Assembly: GCF_003576645.1 (NCBI RefSeq)
Contig: NC_044930.1
Location: forward strand, 18,614,182 to 18,678,181
Direction: 5' to 3'
Source of the DNA: Ipomoea triloba
Lineage: Eukaryota > Streptophyta > Magnoliopsida > Solanales > Convolvulaceae
DNA: 64,000 bases
This document shows positions 23,869 through 35,824 of this stretch, piece after piece (within the stretch, counting starts at the first letter, position 1; each line of letters opens with the position of its first letter). The position numbers and the translations under genes are program-made. Under the pieces are notes generated by a model. The model worked only from the letters and a program-made list of their open reading frames with translations, had not been told where the DNA came from and did not search any database.

Positions 23869-26517
23869 TCTACTATACTAATAAGAGCCAAAGAGAGTTA
23901 GGCCTAAAATGGGTAGAAAAAATGGCGGTGAAATTATTTAATCAAATGGATGGTTCAGATGAATTATTTAATCAAATAGATGGTTAAGATAATTCAGATT
24001 AATATTATTAATAGAGATTACCTAATTTAACCTTACTTTTATGATTATCCGTTAAGTTTTCCGTTAAATATTCTCTTCTCCATTAATATTCCGTTAACTT
24101 TTAACTTACCCATTAATTTCTATAAGAAAGGTCTTAGGTTCGAACCTCATCTCAATCAAGTTTGACCTAATTAAGTTTCTCACTCTATTTACTCTTATTA
24201 AATTAAATAAATTAGTAGCTACAACAAAAAATGATACATATTTATTTATTTAATTTAGAATTATGTGTCTACAATACCTTTATTTGAAAAAGTTATTCAT
24301 TATCAAAAAATTAAATTAAATAAGAGAAATAATTTATTAGTTATATTGTTTTTATTTTCTCCCATACAAAGATTCTTTACATTCAAATTTATCAATTCAC
24401 ATTCATTACATTGTCCATTATCTTATTTTTACAATATCTTGTAATTAAATATCAAAGTTATAATACAAAACAATGTTATATATTTATTTACCAAGTATTT
24501 TATTAATACCATGAAAAAAAATTAAATAATTTGAAGCTAATTATATTAAGAGTTAATACCACAAATGATCCTCTGACTATTAGGCTAGTACTCATTTTAG
24601 TTCTCGACTTTCAATTCGACCACAAATGGTCCTCTGACTTTCATTTTTGACAATAAATAGTCTTCCGTTAAGATTTCTGTTAAATAGGTGTTAAATCTAG
24701 GGGTAATATCGTCAAATTGATTAATATTATTATGATTACTTCTTTTTGAGAATTATATGACACCATAATTAATTTCAAACATTAAGTTAATAAATATAAT
24801 AACAAAATGGACGTGGCAAATCACATAAATGAACAAATTAAAAAAAAAATTCCATGATTAATGTTCGCAATTTGTACTTGATTAATTATATTAATTCAAC
24901 GGTGGCGACCTTCAGTTATGTCCCAAACAAAATGTTTGATCGATTAATGACGAGTGAAAACTATTAATCATCCATGTATGAACAACCATGAAAATTATGG
25001 AAACAAGGTTTAAAAAAAATTCATCCATTTTAATATGTTGGTTAAATTAAAAACAGATAGCTCGAATATTAAATTTTCATTTTGTACGCATAATTGCAAG
25101 AATAATGTGTATTGTCTTTTTATTTAGGAGTATTTATATTTGTTAATTTTTTCAATTATGTTTGTTGGTGAAAAATTGTAAACATTTTTATTTTATGACA
25201 ATTATATATATCAATTTGACGATAATACCCCTAGATTTAACACCTATTTAACAGAATTTTTAATGGAGGACTATTTGTGGTCAAAAATGAAAGTCAGGGG
25301 ACTATTTGTAGTCAAATTGAAAGTCGAGGACTAAAAGGAGTACTAGCCCAATAGTCAGAGGACCATTTGTGGTATTAACTCTTATATTAACTACTTGGGG
25401 ATTGATTGACAAAGAGAGTACTCAAATAACCCAACAAATTGAAGCGTGATCACTCTATTTTATTTTATTGAATTAAATAAATTAGTAGTTACAACAAAAA
25501 ATGATACAATTTCTTTAATTTAGAATTATGTGTCTACAATGCCTTTATTTTAAAAAAAATATTCATTATAATTAAATTAAATAAGAAAAATAATTTCATT
25601 AGTTATATTATCTTTATTTTCTCTAATGCAAAGATTCTGTACATTCAAATTCATCAATTGATACTCATTACATTGTCGATTATGTTCTTTTTACACTATC
25701 TTGTAATTAAATATCAAAGTTATAATACAAAATAATGTTATACATTTATTTACCAAGTATTTTATTAATACCATGAAAAAAAAATAATAAAAAGAATAGT
25801 TTGAAAACAATCATATTAACTACTTGGGAGATTTGTTGACAATGAAAGTACTCAAATAACCCATTATCTATCAAATTGAAACGAGAAAGTAAACTACCTT
25901 TTAATATCTTTGGAATACATCATATTTAAAATTTTTAAATTTTTACTAATTTATTTAATCTTTTTTCTTAAACTAGGGATTTCTTTATCCACAATAACTC
26001 ATTCAACAATAATGGTATGTTGAACCAAATGAACCCCAAGCAGAACACCTAAATGAAAGTCCATAGCTCCTATATCATAATCTCATTGCATGACGTTGTC
26101 ATCTATGCTGCGTTGCCAACAATAACCGAATTGCAAATAACACACTACTAACAAAAAGGAAGAGAACAAATAGTAAAGATGAAGACAATGACAATGTTAC
26201 TCAAAAGAGAATTAAGAACACTTAGAAAAATTCATATGAAAAGTAGTATTTATTTAGACTATCATTTTTAGACCAAATATTTAAACTATCGATTTTACAA
26301 GGTTGCAAACATTTATTTTAGTAATAATTATAATGAATTTTCTATATTATCTTGGATTCATATACTTTGAGTTAGATATTTAAATAAAAAAATTTGACAT
26401 TCAATTTCCTATGTATAAACTTCTCCTATATAATCTTGGATTGATATACTTTCAAATATTTATTTAAATATAAACATTGAGCATTAATCCATACGCGCAA
26501 TGCGCGTATAAAACTAG
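23869..26517 (+). mobile_element. Non-autonomous Helitron (family H)
   Basis: The 5' end TCTACTATACTAATAAGAGC begins at 23869. The 3' end has the cgcgc/gcgcg hairpin (26494-26506), then CTAG at 26514-26517 and T. The same 5' sequence, one base different, starts the Helitron at 39945-41497. No Rep or helicase coding remains. It contains internal repeats of about 400 bp ('cttgggga..gacaaagagagtactc') and a nested TIR element. Confidence 0.85.
24548..25383. mobile_element. Long-TIR element nested in a Helitron
   Basis: Inverted ends of roughly 150-200 bp start aagagttaataccacaaatg and include 'tcctctgactatt(a/g)ggc' and 'gacgatattacccctagatt'. A 5-bp atatt flanks both sides, too short and AT-rich to classify. 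It matches the 'ggtcctc..' Mutator-like MITE style in this window. No coding capacity. Confidence 0.75.
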
Positions 26518-26994
26518 TATTGAAATAAACGGGTTCGTAGTGTTGCCAAGTATACTATAAAGTTCATGTGAAAAATGAATTCTATAGAGTTGCAAAGTAT
26601 ATCATGTAATGTTGTAAAGTATACCATGTAGTTTTGCTAAATGTACTTTTAAAGTTCGTGTTTTTAATGAAAAGCTACAATGTGAGGTACGCTAAGCAAC
26701 ACTACAATATGCGATTTGTAAAGTGTGTAAGGTTATGAAGCGCACTTACAAATTGGAAACAAATTTTCAAAATATCACCGTATTTTGTTTATCATTACTT
26801 CAATTTGTTAATGTTTTGAATATGACCGGAAAATATTTAATTTTTTTTCTAAAAATAAGTTCTTATGTGGGTGTGCCATTATATATTCTTAAATGATAAA
26901 TTTCTAAAGAAAAAATGGCATATTTATATACGTAATTGCTTTCGCACTTGAGTTACAATCTGACTCTATTCGAAGATCTATTATACGGAGTAAC

Positions 26995-27129
26995 TATTAG
27001 GACTCTCTGAGTTCGAGTCACGTTAGGACTAGCTATTCTACTCTACCTGAGACTCCCCTTGTATATATATCTCCTATTCCTCATCATTGTAATTGTTCAA
27101 TTGAATCAATACAATATTCAGTTCTCATC
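26995..27129 (+). repeat. 5' LTR of the Copia element
   Basis: Starts tattaggactctctgag and ends cagttctcatc. A tatatatat stretch followed by ctcctattcctcatc suggests the promoter and transcript start. Four substitutions from the 3' copy. Confidence 0.92.
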
Positions 27130-27159
27130 TGGTATCAGCTAGCCTAGGTTTATTTTCCA

Positions 27160-30100
27160 ATGGTTGACGACTCTGTTAATTCTTCCGGACGGACCGTTTC
27201 TGATGCAGCTATTTCTTCTGCGGTTTCTTTAGCTGCCGCTTCTCTGTCTGCTGCGCATCACTATGTTAGCATTAAGCTAACGAACAAGAATTTCTTGTTT
27301 TGGAGGACGCAGGTTATTCCGTTTCTTCGTGGGCACGACCTCATGGGTTTCGTTGATGGCACGAACTCTTGCCCTAATCGTTTTCTTCCCGTTTCTGAAG
27401 GCTCCTCTGCTGCTGCTGCTCTACCCAACCCACTGCATGCTCCATGGGTGCGCCAAGATCAGGCGGTCCTTAGCATGTTAATCTCTTCACTTTCGTCGGA
27501 AGTCATGTACCTCGCAATTGGTTGCACTACGTCGCGTGATCTCTGGTTGGCGCTTGAGCAGGCTCTCGCCTCTTCCAGTCAAGCTCGGATTATGCATATT
27601 CTTGGACAGCTGCAAACAATACGCCAAGGTGATGCCTCCGCCGTCGACTACATTGCTTGTGCGCAAGTTATGGTGGAAGATCTAGCTCTTGCTGGCCGTG
27701 CGGTTCCTTTGGAGGATCAAAATATGTATATTTTTAGGGGTTTACGTCCAGAATATCACTCTGTCGTAGCCTCTTTGAATGTTCGAGGTCAGCCGGTGCG
27801 TCTTCCCGAACTCGCCGATCTCCTTGGCTCGCATGAGTTCGCTACCGGTGACAGCTATGGCGGTGTTCCAGCCCCTGCAGCTGCGGCTTTTGTTGGCCAG
27901 CGTGGTAGTGGAGGTCGGTCGCGGTTTTGGCGAGGCGGATCGAATCGTCGCGGTGGGACTCCGTCGCGTGGCGGTGCTGCTTTCGCCGACCAGCAGCAGC
28001 AGCAGGACGGTGGTGTGCAGCGTGGACGTGGCTCGCATAGTGGTGGCAGGTCACGTGGGCGACGTGGTGGTAATTGGCAGCCTCAATGCCAATTATGTGG
28101 CAATTATGGCCATCTTGCACCAGCCTGCTTTTCTTTAATTGGCTGTGGACTCCAAGCTCATTTAACATATGCTGAGGATGCGCCGAATCTTGTGTCTGAC
28201 TCGCATCTTTGGATTCCAGACACTGGGGCGACAAATCACGCGACCCCTGATATTGCTGCGCTCTCTACATCTGAAGAGTACACTGGTGGTGATGCTCTTC
28301 GAGTTGGTAATGGTACAGGTTTGCTTATTAGTCATACTGGTCATGCTTCTTTTTCTACCCCGTCTAAAGTATTTAGGATGTCTGATATTTTACATGTTCC
28401 TAGTTTGTCTTCCTCTCTTTTATCTGTGCAACGCTTTGCAAAAGATAATAAAGTCTTTTTTTAGTTTCATCCATCCTTTTTTGTTGTGAAGGATATAGCA
28501 ACCAAGGTAATTCTTCTTCGCGGCAATAGTTGCGGTGGTCTCTACACGCTGCCCATTCCGAAAAACAGTCCCCGTGCGTTTATCTCGTCCCGTGCTTCCT
28601 CTTCCGTATGGCATGATCGTTTGGGACATCCTCATCAACGAGTCTTAGATCGTATTCTTCCTTTTTGTTCTGTTAGTGGTTCTAGTCGCAATAATCGTTG
28701 TACTTCTTCTTTGTGTTCTGCGTGTCAATTGGGCAAGTCTGCTCGTTTCCCTTTGCCACGTGTAGACTCTGTTAGTTCGAATATTCTTGATTTGATTTAT
28801 ACTGATATTTGGGGACCAGCTCCTGTTTTGTCTTCTTCTGGTTATCGTTATTTTGTTCTTTTTGTTGATGACCATTCTCATTACACGTGGTATTATCCTA
28901 TGAAATTGAAGTCTGACTTGTATGCCATTTTTGACAAGTTTCGTGCCTTAGTTGAACGGTCATTTAATCGCAAAATTAAGGCTATTCAGTCTGACTTAGG
29001 AGCTGAATACAAAAAGTTACATACTGTTCTTCTTCAGTTAGGAATTAATCATAGACAATCCTGTGCCTACACTCATGAACAGAATATTAATCATAGACAA
29101 TCCTGTGCCTACACTCATGAACAGAATGTTAATCATAGACAATCCTGTGCCTACACTCATGAACAGAATGGTAATCATAGACAATCCTGTGCCTACACTC
29201 ATGAACAGAATGGTCATCATAGACAATCCTGTGCCTACACTCATGAACAGAATGGTCGTGATAGACAATCCTGTGCCTACACTCATGAACAGAATGGTCG
29301 TGTTGAGAGGAAGCACAGGCATATTGTCGAAACTGGTCTTACTCTTATGGCTCGTGCATCCGTTCCATCTCGTTTTTGGGACTTTGCTTTTGAAACTGCT
29401 GTTTACTTGATTAATAGAATGCCATCTAGTGTTTTGCAGAATTCCAGTCCTCATTTATTGTTGCATAAATCTTCTCCCTCATACTCTTTTCTTCGTGTGT
29501 TTGGTTGTCTTTGTTATCCTCACTTGCGTCCTTATAATCGTCACAAAATGTCATATCGGTCATCTCCTTGTGTCTTCTTAGGTTATCCTGAGTCTTTTAG
29601 GGGGTACAGATGCATGGACTTAACGACTAATAAGATTTATATCTGCAGACATGTACACTTTGACGAGAATGTGTTTCCCTTTGTTAGTAGGGTTGCTGTG
29701 CCATCTCCTCCCTCTGTGCAGAAGCCGTGGGCTGAATCGGTTTTACAGGTATTGCCATCTTCTCTTGCTGATTCTGCTCAGGCTGATTCTCCTGTCACCA
29801 CCACTGCTGCTCCTACTCGTCAAAGAGGACGACCCCGTGGCAAGTCCACACGTCCGACTGTTCGCTCCCATGCAATGGCTACGAGGAGTCGGTCTGTGGC
29901 TCCACTTTTGGCTCTCTCTGCTCAGGCATGTCCTACCGAGCCCACTTGCTACACTCAGGCAGTTAAATTTTCTGAATGGCGAGAGGCAATGGATCTGGAG
30001 TTCAATGCGCTTTTGCACAATCAGACTTGGGTTCTAGTTCCTCCTCGCCCAGGTATGAATGTGATTGGGTGTAAGTGAGTTTTTCGTACTAAACGTAAAG

Positions 30101-31470
30101 CTGATGGTTCAATAGAGAGGCATAAGGCGAGACTTGTGGCGAAAGGGTTTAATCAAGTTCCTGGTCAGGACTTTTTTGACACCTTTAGTCCGGTTGTGAA
30201 ACCCACTACAGTCAGATTGCTTTTGAGTTTGGCTATTTCCTCAGGTTGGGTGGTTAGGCAGCTTGACGTACACAATGCATTTTTGAATGGTGATTTGGCT
30301 GAGACTGTTTATATGCGTCAACCACCCGGGTATGCTGATGCTCAATTGCCTGATCACGTTTGTTTGTTGAAGCGTTCCTTATATGGCTTAAAGCAAGCTC
30401 CACGAGCTTGGTTTAATCGGCTGCATACTTTTTTACTCTCTATTGGGTTTATAGCTTCAAAGACTGATGTGTCATTATTCTATTACTCTCGTGGTTCTGC
30501 ATGTGTGTATCTTTTAGTATATGTTGATGACATTTTGGTAATGGGGACTGATGAGCTACTAATGTCTGATTTACTCTCTAAACTGTCTACTGCTTTCAAA
30601 ATTAGAGATCTTGGTGAACCTGGTTTCTTTCTTGGAATTGAGCTAGTCAAAACTAGCAATGGTGTTATTCTTTCTCAGCAGCGGTACATGTCAGACATCT
30701 TGAAACGGGCTGGAATGACTGATTGTAAACCTCTCGCAACTCCTATTTCTACATCGAAAACTCCATTGCTTAATTCAGATTCATATGAAGATCCAACGAA
30801 ATACAGGAGTTTGGCTGGTGCTCTCCAGTATCTCACAATTACACTGCCAGACTTATCCTTTGCGGTCAATCAATTGTGTCAACATATGCATGCTCCAACA
30901 TTGTCTCACTGGGAGCAGCTAAAATGAGTGCTCAGGTATGTCAAAGACACCCTCTCATTCGGCTTGCGTATAACTCAGTCAAATTCTAGAGAGCTTCATG
31001 CTTTCTCTGATTCTGACTGGGCTGGTTGTCCTGAGGACCGTAAATCTACTAGTGGGTATGTAGTGTTTCTTGGCACCAATCTTATCTCTTGGGTGTGCAA
31101 GAAACAGAAGACAGTTGCAAGATCATCCACGGAAGCTGAGTATAAAGCCTTGGCTGATGTTTGTGCTGAGGTAATATGAATCATGTCCTTGCTGCGTGAG
31201 ATCAAAATTGATGGCATCCCTACTCCCAAATTATGGTGTGACAATCTTGGTGCTACTTATATGTGTGCGAATCCAATTTTTCATGCAAGAACTAAGCATG
31301 TGGAGATTGACTACCACTTTGTTAGAGATAGGGTTGCCAATGGAGATATTCATGTTAACTTTATTTTCACAAAAGATCAATTAGCTGATATCTTTACAAA
31401 AGCTTTGCCTAGTCCTAGATTTTCTTTTCTTAGGGACAAGCTTCAGGTTAGTAGTTTACCCTGCGCTTGA
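27160..31470 (+). pseudogene. Copia gag-pol with four nonsense mutations
   Basis: One frame of 1436 codons from the ATG at 27160 to TGA at 31468-31470, with no frameshift but stops at 28462 (TAG), 30076 (TGA), 30925 (TGA) and 31177 (TGA). Order: gag UBN2-type domain (about residues 30-230), Gly/Arg-rich stretch, CCHC knuckle CQLCGNYGHLAPAC, protease DTGATNH, integrase zinc motif (SVWHDRLGHPH, CSACQLGKS), integrase core (DIWGPAP, IQSDLGAEY, RVERKHRH), RT ([20 protein letters not shown]), RNase H ([16 protein letters not shown]) ending HARTKHVEIDYHFVRD. Such a protein would reverse-transcribe and integrate the element. Three stops fit C-to-T/G-to-A change (TGG to TGA twice, CGA to TGA). A 42-bp repeat adds 70 residues inside integrase. 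Confidence 0.93.
29047..29298 (+). repeat. Six 42-bp tandem repeats in the integrase core
   Basis: Six in-frame units of 42 bp, each encoding (N/H/R)(H/D)RQSCAYTHEQN(I/V/G), at 29047, 29089, 29131, 29173, 29215 and 29257. Related elements carry this peptide once, just before the VERKHRH block that holds the catalytic glutamate. Five extra copies put 70 residues between the second aspartate and the glutamate of the DD-E triad. Units differ only at their ends, so expansion is recent. Confidence 0.95.
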
Positions 31471-31476
31471 GGGGAG

Positions 31477-31611
31477 TATTAGGACTCTCTGAGTTTGAGT
31501 CACGTTAGGACTAGCTATTCTACTTTACCTAAGACTCCCCTGGTATATATATCTCCTATTCCTCATCATTGTAATTGTTCAATTGAATCAATACAATATT
31601 CAGTTCTCATC
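31477..31611 (+). repeat. 3' LTR of the Copia element
   Basis: 135 bp, four mismatches to the 5' LTR (about 3%), followed by the target duplication gtaac. Confidence 0.92.
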
Positions 31612-31616
31612 GTAAC

Positions 31617-32990
31617 ATATTTTGCTCCATTCATGATGTCTAGATTTTGTTTTATTTTTTCCTTTTTTGACACTTGGCAGAGTAATCAATTGGATGAGCG
31701 CATTGCATTTGCTGCATTAACTCTTCTTTCCTTGGACAGTTTAAAAAGTGGATTGTAATATCACTTTGTGGAACGCGGGTCCCGCAAATCTGTCTACATG
31801 CAACACGACACAAGCATACACGCGTTTTTCGTCCACCGTGGCACCGCCTAACGGCTATCACCGTCAAGTTTTCAACGCCGAGGAGCAGTGCCCATCCGTA
31901 TTTATAACGAAGTCAGTTCATCGTTAATAATATCCGGGACCCACAAGGTGATGTGTAACCAGACTTTACGGCCCCACCCTAGAAACACATGCTCCCTAGT
32001 AAACTTTTCGAGTCAGAGGGGAACAAAAGTGTGTCTGAGCATTAGGGCTCGCGACCCTCACACGCTTGAAAAAAGCAGCACGTGCCACCGTTTTTATTTG
32101 GATTGATCTTTTTTCTTTATATAAAAAATGTCTAATTAAAGAGTATATAATAAAATTATATAATTGAAAATGATATATTATAATTATTAGAAGAAAATTT
32201 TAGAGGTGGCCAAAGTTCGAGCCTGTGCCGGTCCTGTGTTGAGCTTTTCTTTCAAAAATACTCCGTAAATAAGACTTCTCTTGATTTTTCATGAATAATG
32301 TTGGGCAGAATGAGAAACTTTTAAAAGAAATAAAGGTAAATTTTTTTTTTTAAACGCAATAAGGGTAAAACTTAAAACAATTATAAAGTGTATGATAAAA
32401 ATTAAAAAATAAAAAGTAGAAAGTTTATAATCCATCAATGCAATTTATAATAACAACACCTTTTTTATCCCCAATATAATTTAATAAAATTGGCTCTTAT
32501 TATATTAGATACTCGATAGTATTTTTCCATAATTCCGTTCCACCAAACAATTGTGACACAATAATGTTATTTTATTGGTTGATTTATTTCTCCGATCATA
32601 TATAACCTAATAAACATTCATTCTAAAACAGATAATAATTATTTTTAAAAATTTTATAATACTGAATGGTAAAAATAATACGGAGTAGATATTATTATAA
32701 ATAAATAAATAGTGATATTTTTATAAATAAAATAATACTCCATATTTTTATTTTAACCATTTACAAAAAACAAAAACTTCCCTTTTATTTAGGCAAAAAC
32801 TCGTGGATCTGTGAGACGGGTCAGGGTCAAAATAAAAAATAATATGTAATACTTAATATTGAAGTTGTATTGACTTAGTAAAGAATATACTCTAATCAAA
32901 TTTAATTTGTTTTGTTAATTCCTTTTTTATGATTGGGAGTGGTACGTGGTACCACTACCTTCTTTCAATAACTCTAAAGATATTTAATTT
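31617..32990. other. Intergenic DNA, GC-richer then AT-rich
   Basis: 31750-32100 is GC-richer with no supportable exon. From 32110 it is AT-rich. A 'ctgtgagacgggtcagg' fragment near 32810 is a relic of the 'cttgtgtgagac' TIR family. Confidence 0.5.
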
Positions 32991-32992
32991 GT

Positions 32993-33514
32993 GAGTCATT
33001 TCCATTTTTGGTCCTATTGTTATTGGGGCATTGCCAATTTTAGTCCACTTCATTAATATTTGCCGTATTGCGGCCAATCTTATTTAGTCCTTGCCACTTT
33101 TAGTCCGCCGTTAAATTTTTTGTCAAATAACCGTCCAATACATGGGTATTTTGATCTTTTCATGCTTTAATCATATTCTTTACCCTTTGCAGTGATTTTC
33201 CTTACACATTTTCATCCAATAAAGAGGTCCGGCGAAAGCCATGGCTTTGTAATGTGGCTCACATGGCTTTCGTCAGACCTCTTTATTGGATGAAAATGTG
33301 TAAGGAAAACCACTACAAAGGGTCAAGGAGATGACCAAAGCATGAAAAGACAAAAAATATCCCTGTTTTGGACGGCCCTCTGACGAAAATTTTAACAGTG
33401 GACTAAAAGTGGCAATGACTAAATAAGACTGGCCGCAATGTGGCAAAAATTAATGAAGTTGACTAAAATTGACAATGCCCCAATAACAGTAGGACCAAAA
33501 ATTGGAAATGACTC
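32993..33514. mobile_element. Fold-back Mutator-like MITE (522 bp)
   Basis: Starts gagtcatttccatttttgg and ends with its inverse. The inverted repeat continues almost to the centre (near 33250), where 'cacattttcatccaataaag' faces its inverse, so the whole element is one long imperfect palindrome. The direct repeat tttaatttgt flanks it (32983-32992 and 33515-33524), supporting Mutator-type insertion (9-10 bp). Related to 36970-38714. Confidence 0.88.
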
Positions 33515-33648
33515 TTTAATTTGTCAAGAAATTCCCCATTGCACTTGAATAATTTTTATAAAATTAAACACCAAGTACAGCCATTAAAATCGACTTTTTT
33601 GTTTTTGTTTTTGTTTTTTTTTGTTTTGTTTTTTTTTTTTTTTTTGTT

Positions 33649-33835
33649 NNNNNNNNNNNNNNNNNNNNNNNNNNNNNNNNNNNNNNNNNNNNNNNNNNNN
33701 NNNNNNNNNNNNNNNNNNNNNNNNNNNNNNNNNNNNNNNNNNNNNNNNNNNNNNNNNNNNNNNNNNNNNNNNNNNNNNNNNNNNNNNNNNNNNNNNNNNN
33801 NNNNNNNNNNNNNNNNNNNNNNNNNNNNNNNNNNN
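33649..33835. other. Assembly gap (187 N) inside a T-run
   Basis: N bases flanked by poly-T on both sides. The gap size may be arbitrary, and any frame through it is artificial. Confidence 0.99.
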
Positions 33836-34292
33836 TTTTTTTTTTTTTTTTTTTTTTGTTCATAGAGAAAGACAATGGTCAAAAGTCACTAAGAACATAA
33901 TCTGTTCATGCATCTGTAAATGATTCATTCTGTCTATTGTTCTTTGCAACTTATTTTCCCTGTTAATTATATTCTAGTATTATCTATCATGTAAACTCAC
34001 CGGTTAAGAGCTAACGGACAAACGGGCACAATATTAAGAATCATGAATATTTCAAAAAAAAAACATGTAAAAAAATATATTTGTTTGGTAACTGTAGAAT
34101 TTTTTTTTTTCAGAAATGAAAAACTAAAAAAAAAAATAGAAAAAGAAAAAGAAAACAAACAATACACTTGCATTAAAAGACAGTAATTTTGAAGAAGGGG
34201 TTAATTTCCGATTTGTTCCATTGAATATTTATATTTATTTAATTTTATTCTTGTTACCCATTTAGATCGTCAAACTATTGATTTTATAGTCA
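33836..34292. other. AT-rich DNA, nothing recognised
   Basis: T-run, then A-rich low-complexity sequence; no element ends before the Helitron terminus at 34293. Confidence 0.5.
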
Positions 34293-34293
34293 A

Positions 34294-35732
34294 CTAGTAA
34301 ATTACCAGTGCGATGCACGAATAATTTTTTTATTATATATTTAAATAATAAAATTATAAAAAAAATAATATTTGAAATTATAAGATTTTTATATTAGTGT
34401 TGAAATTGATTAATTAAAAATAATATTAGGAAGTCTACAAAAAATAAAAAAGAAGAACACGGTTAATTGATATTTCTTTAAGTAACAAAAATATATACTA
34501 TAATCAAATGAAGGGAATCTCTATGTTTAATTACCATAGTAAAATTAAAGTGTTAAATACATGTTGGTAATATGAACGCAATATGTGTATGTTTATTTTC
34601 CTTTAATTTACTCACCGTAATATGTGTATGTTTAATTTCCTATATGGGTAGGAAAATTTATCATTAATTCTAATAAAAATGAGGTCATTTTATTATGATT
34701 ACTATATGGTAATTAAGGAATATATATTATTCTTAATTAATATTATGTTAATTATGGCGTCCATGTAATCTGAATAATTATAGTAATTAAGGAGTATAAA
34801 TTATTCTTAATAAAATAATATGTGTATGTTTAATTTCGTTTAATTATGAGCTTAATATATGTATGTTTAATTTAATTTAATTATGTCCGTACACATATTT
34901 AATTTCATTTAATTATATTTGTAATATATTTACCATTAATTTCCTTAATTGATCAGATAAAATCTATATTACGACAAGTATAAAAAATAGTTTAATAAAA
35001 GTATAATGTGTGAGAATTAATTTCTCAATTATCATAATTATTAAGATTATATTTTATTCAAAAGTAACAATTAGCATAATTTTATGTGTAATAATCTATG
35101 AATTGTAATAATTTGCATAATTGTATGGACGTAATAATCTGTGAATTAACATATAATAATACGTGAATTTGAATAATTATCATAATTTTTTAAATCTCCT
35201 TTAATTATGAACATAATATGTGTATTATCAATTTTCTTAAATGATTAGATAAAATTTATATTACGGAAAGTATCAACCTTAATTGCCATAGTTTTTAAGA
35301 TTTTATTCAAAAGTAATCAAAAGAATTGCATGGGTAATTGGATATTATTTGAAGTACAAAATATATAAAATCGCGTAACCTCTATGTTTAATTACCCTAA
35401 TAAATTTAGATGTTAACTACGATGGGTAATTACCACGGGTTATTTAGATGGTAAATTGTATATGATAATTACCTATTAGATTACCGAATTAACATATATA
35501 TATCAGTATTATAAAAAATGGAGGAAGCCTTTTAGCTAAGATATATTAGGAAAATGTTATAAACATAATTTGAAAGATTTTTTAAAAGGAAATTTTAATT
35601 AATTATTTCAAGTTTTTAAATACTAATTCTAAATGACATTTTTGTCCAAATATTTAATATTACTAAAATAACCTAAGTTTGGACGAAAAAACTTGGCCAG
35701 ACACAGAGACACTTCTGTTATTTTATATATAT
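34294..35732 (-). mobile_element. Helitron C, first of a tandem array
   Basis: The - strand 3' end is at the left: hairpin gtgc/gcac (loop atc), 10 nt, CTAG (complement at 34294-34297), T. The 5' end is inferred at 35732, directly against the 3' terminus of the next Helitron; the - strand start 'tatatatataaaataacaga' lacks a clean TC. No coding sequence; very AT-rich. Confidence 0.6.
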
Positions 35733-35824
35733 ACTAGTTTTACACGCGCATTGCGCGAATGAGTTAATGTCCAATGTTTATATTTAAATAAATATTTGAA
35801 AGTATATTATTGCAAGATTATATA

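Larger units (their letters stand above)
23540..26780. mobile_element. Split TIR element hosting a Helitron
   Basis: tggtgatattttga near 23547 is mirrored by tcaaaatatcacc near 26769. Both outer flanks carry related words about 'ttgcaaagtgta' in opposing orientation. Without the Helitron at 23869-26517 the two halves form one element of about 600 bp. No target duplication resolved. Confidence 0.4.
26995..31611 (+). mobile_element. Nearly complete Copia element (Ale/Retrofit-like)
   Basis: Two 135-bp LTRs (26995-27129 and 31477-31611) differ at four positions. A perfect 5-bp target duplication gtaac lies at 26990-26994 and 31612-31616. The primer site tggtatcagctagcct starts directly after the 5' LTR (initiator Met-tRNA type), and a purine tract gaggggag precedes the 3' LTR. 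Between them is one gag-pol frame in Copia order (gag, protease, integrase, RT, RNase H). Short LTRs and a single frame fit the Ale lineage; that assignment is from family knowledge. Confidence 0.93.

Noticed and set aside
27742..28344. Long frames opposite the Copia gag
   Set aside because: GC-rich gag gives open antisense frames by composition; the + frame has clear domains.
29047..29298. Regular repeats as a CRISPR-like array
   Set aside because: Units are contiguous with no spacers and lie in frame within a Copia integrase.
29038..29454. Repeat-bearing antisense and alternate-frame proteins in the Copia integrase
   Set aside because: The 42-bp unit length is a multiple of three, so several frames stay open; only one matches integrase.
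31750..32110. GC-richer block as a host gene
   Set aside because: No splice-consistent frame or recognisable protein; may be a promoter or an unknown repeat.
33521..33923. Open frames running through the N gap
   Set aside because: They consist of unknown bases flanked by poly-T or poly-A and have no real coding content.
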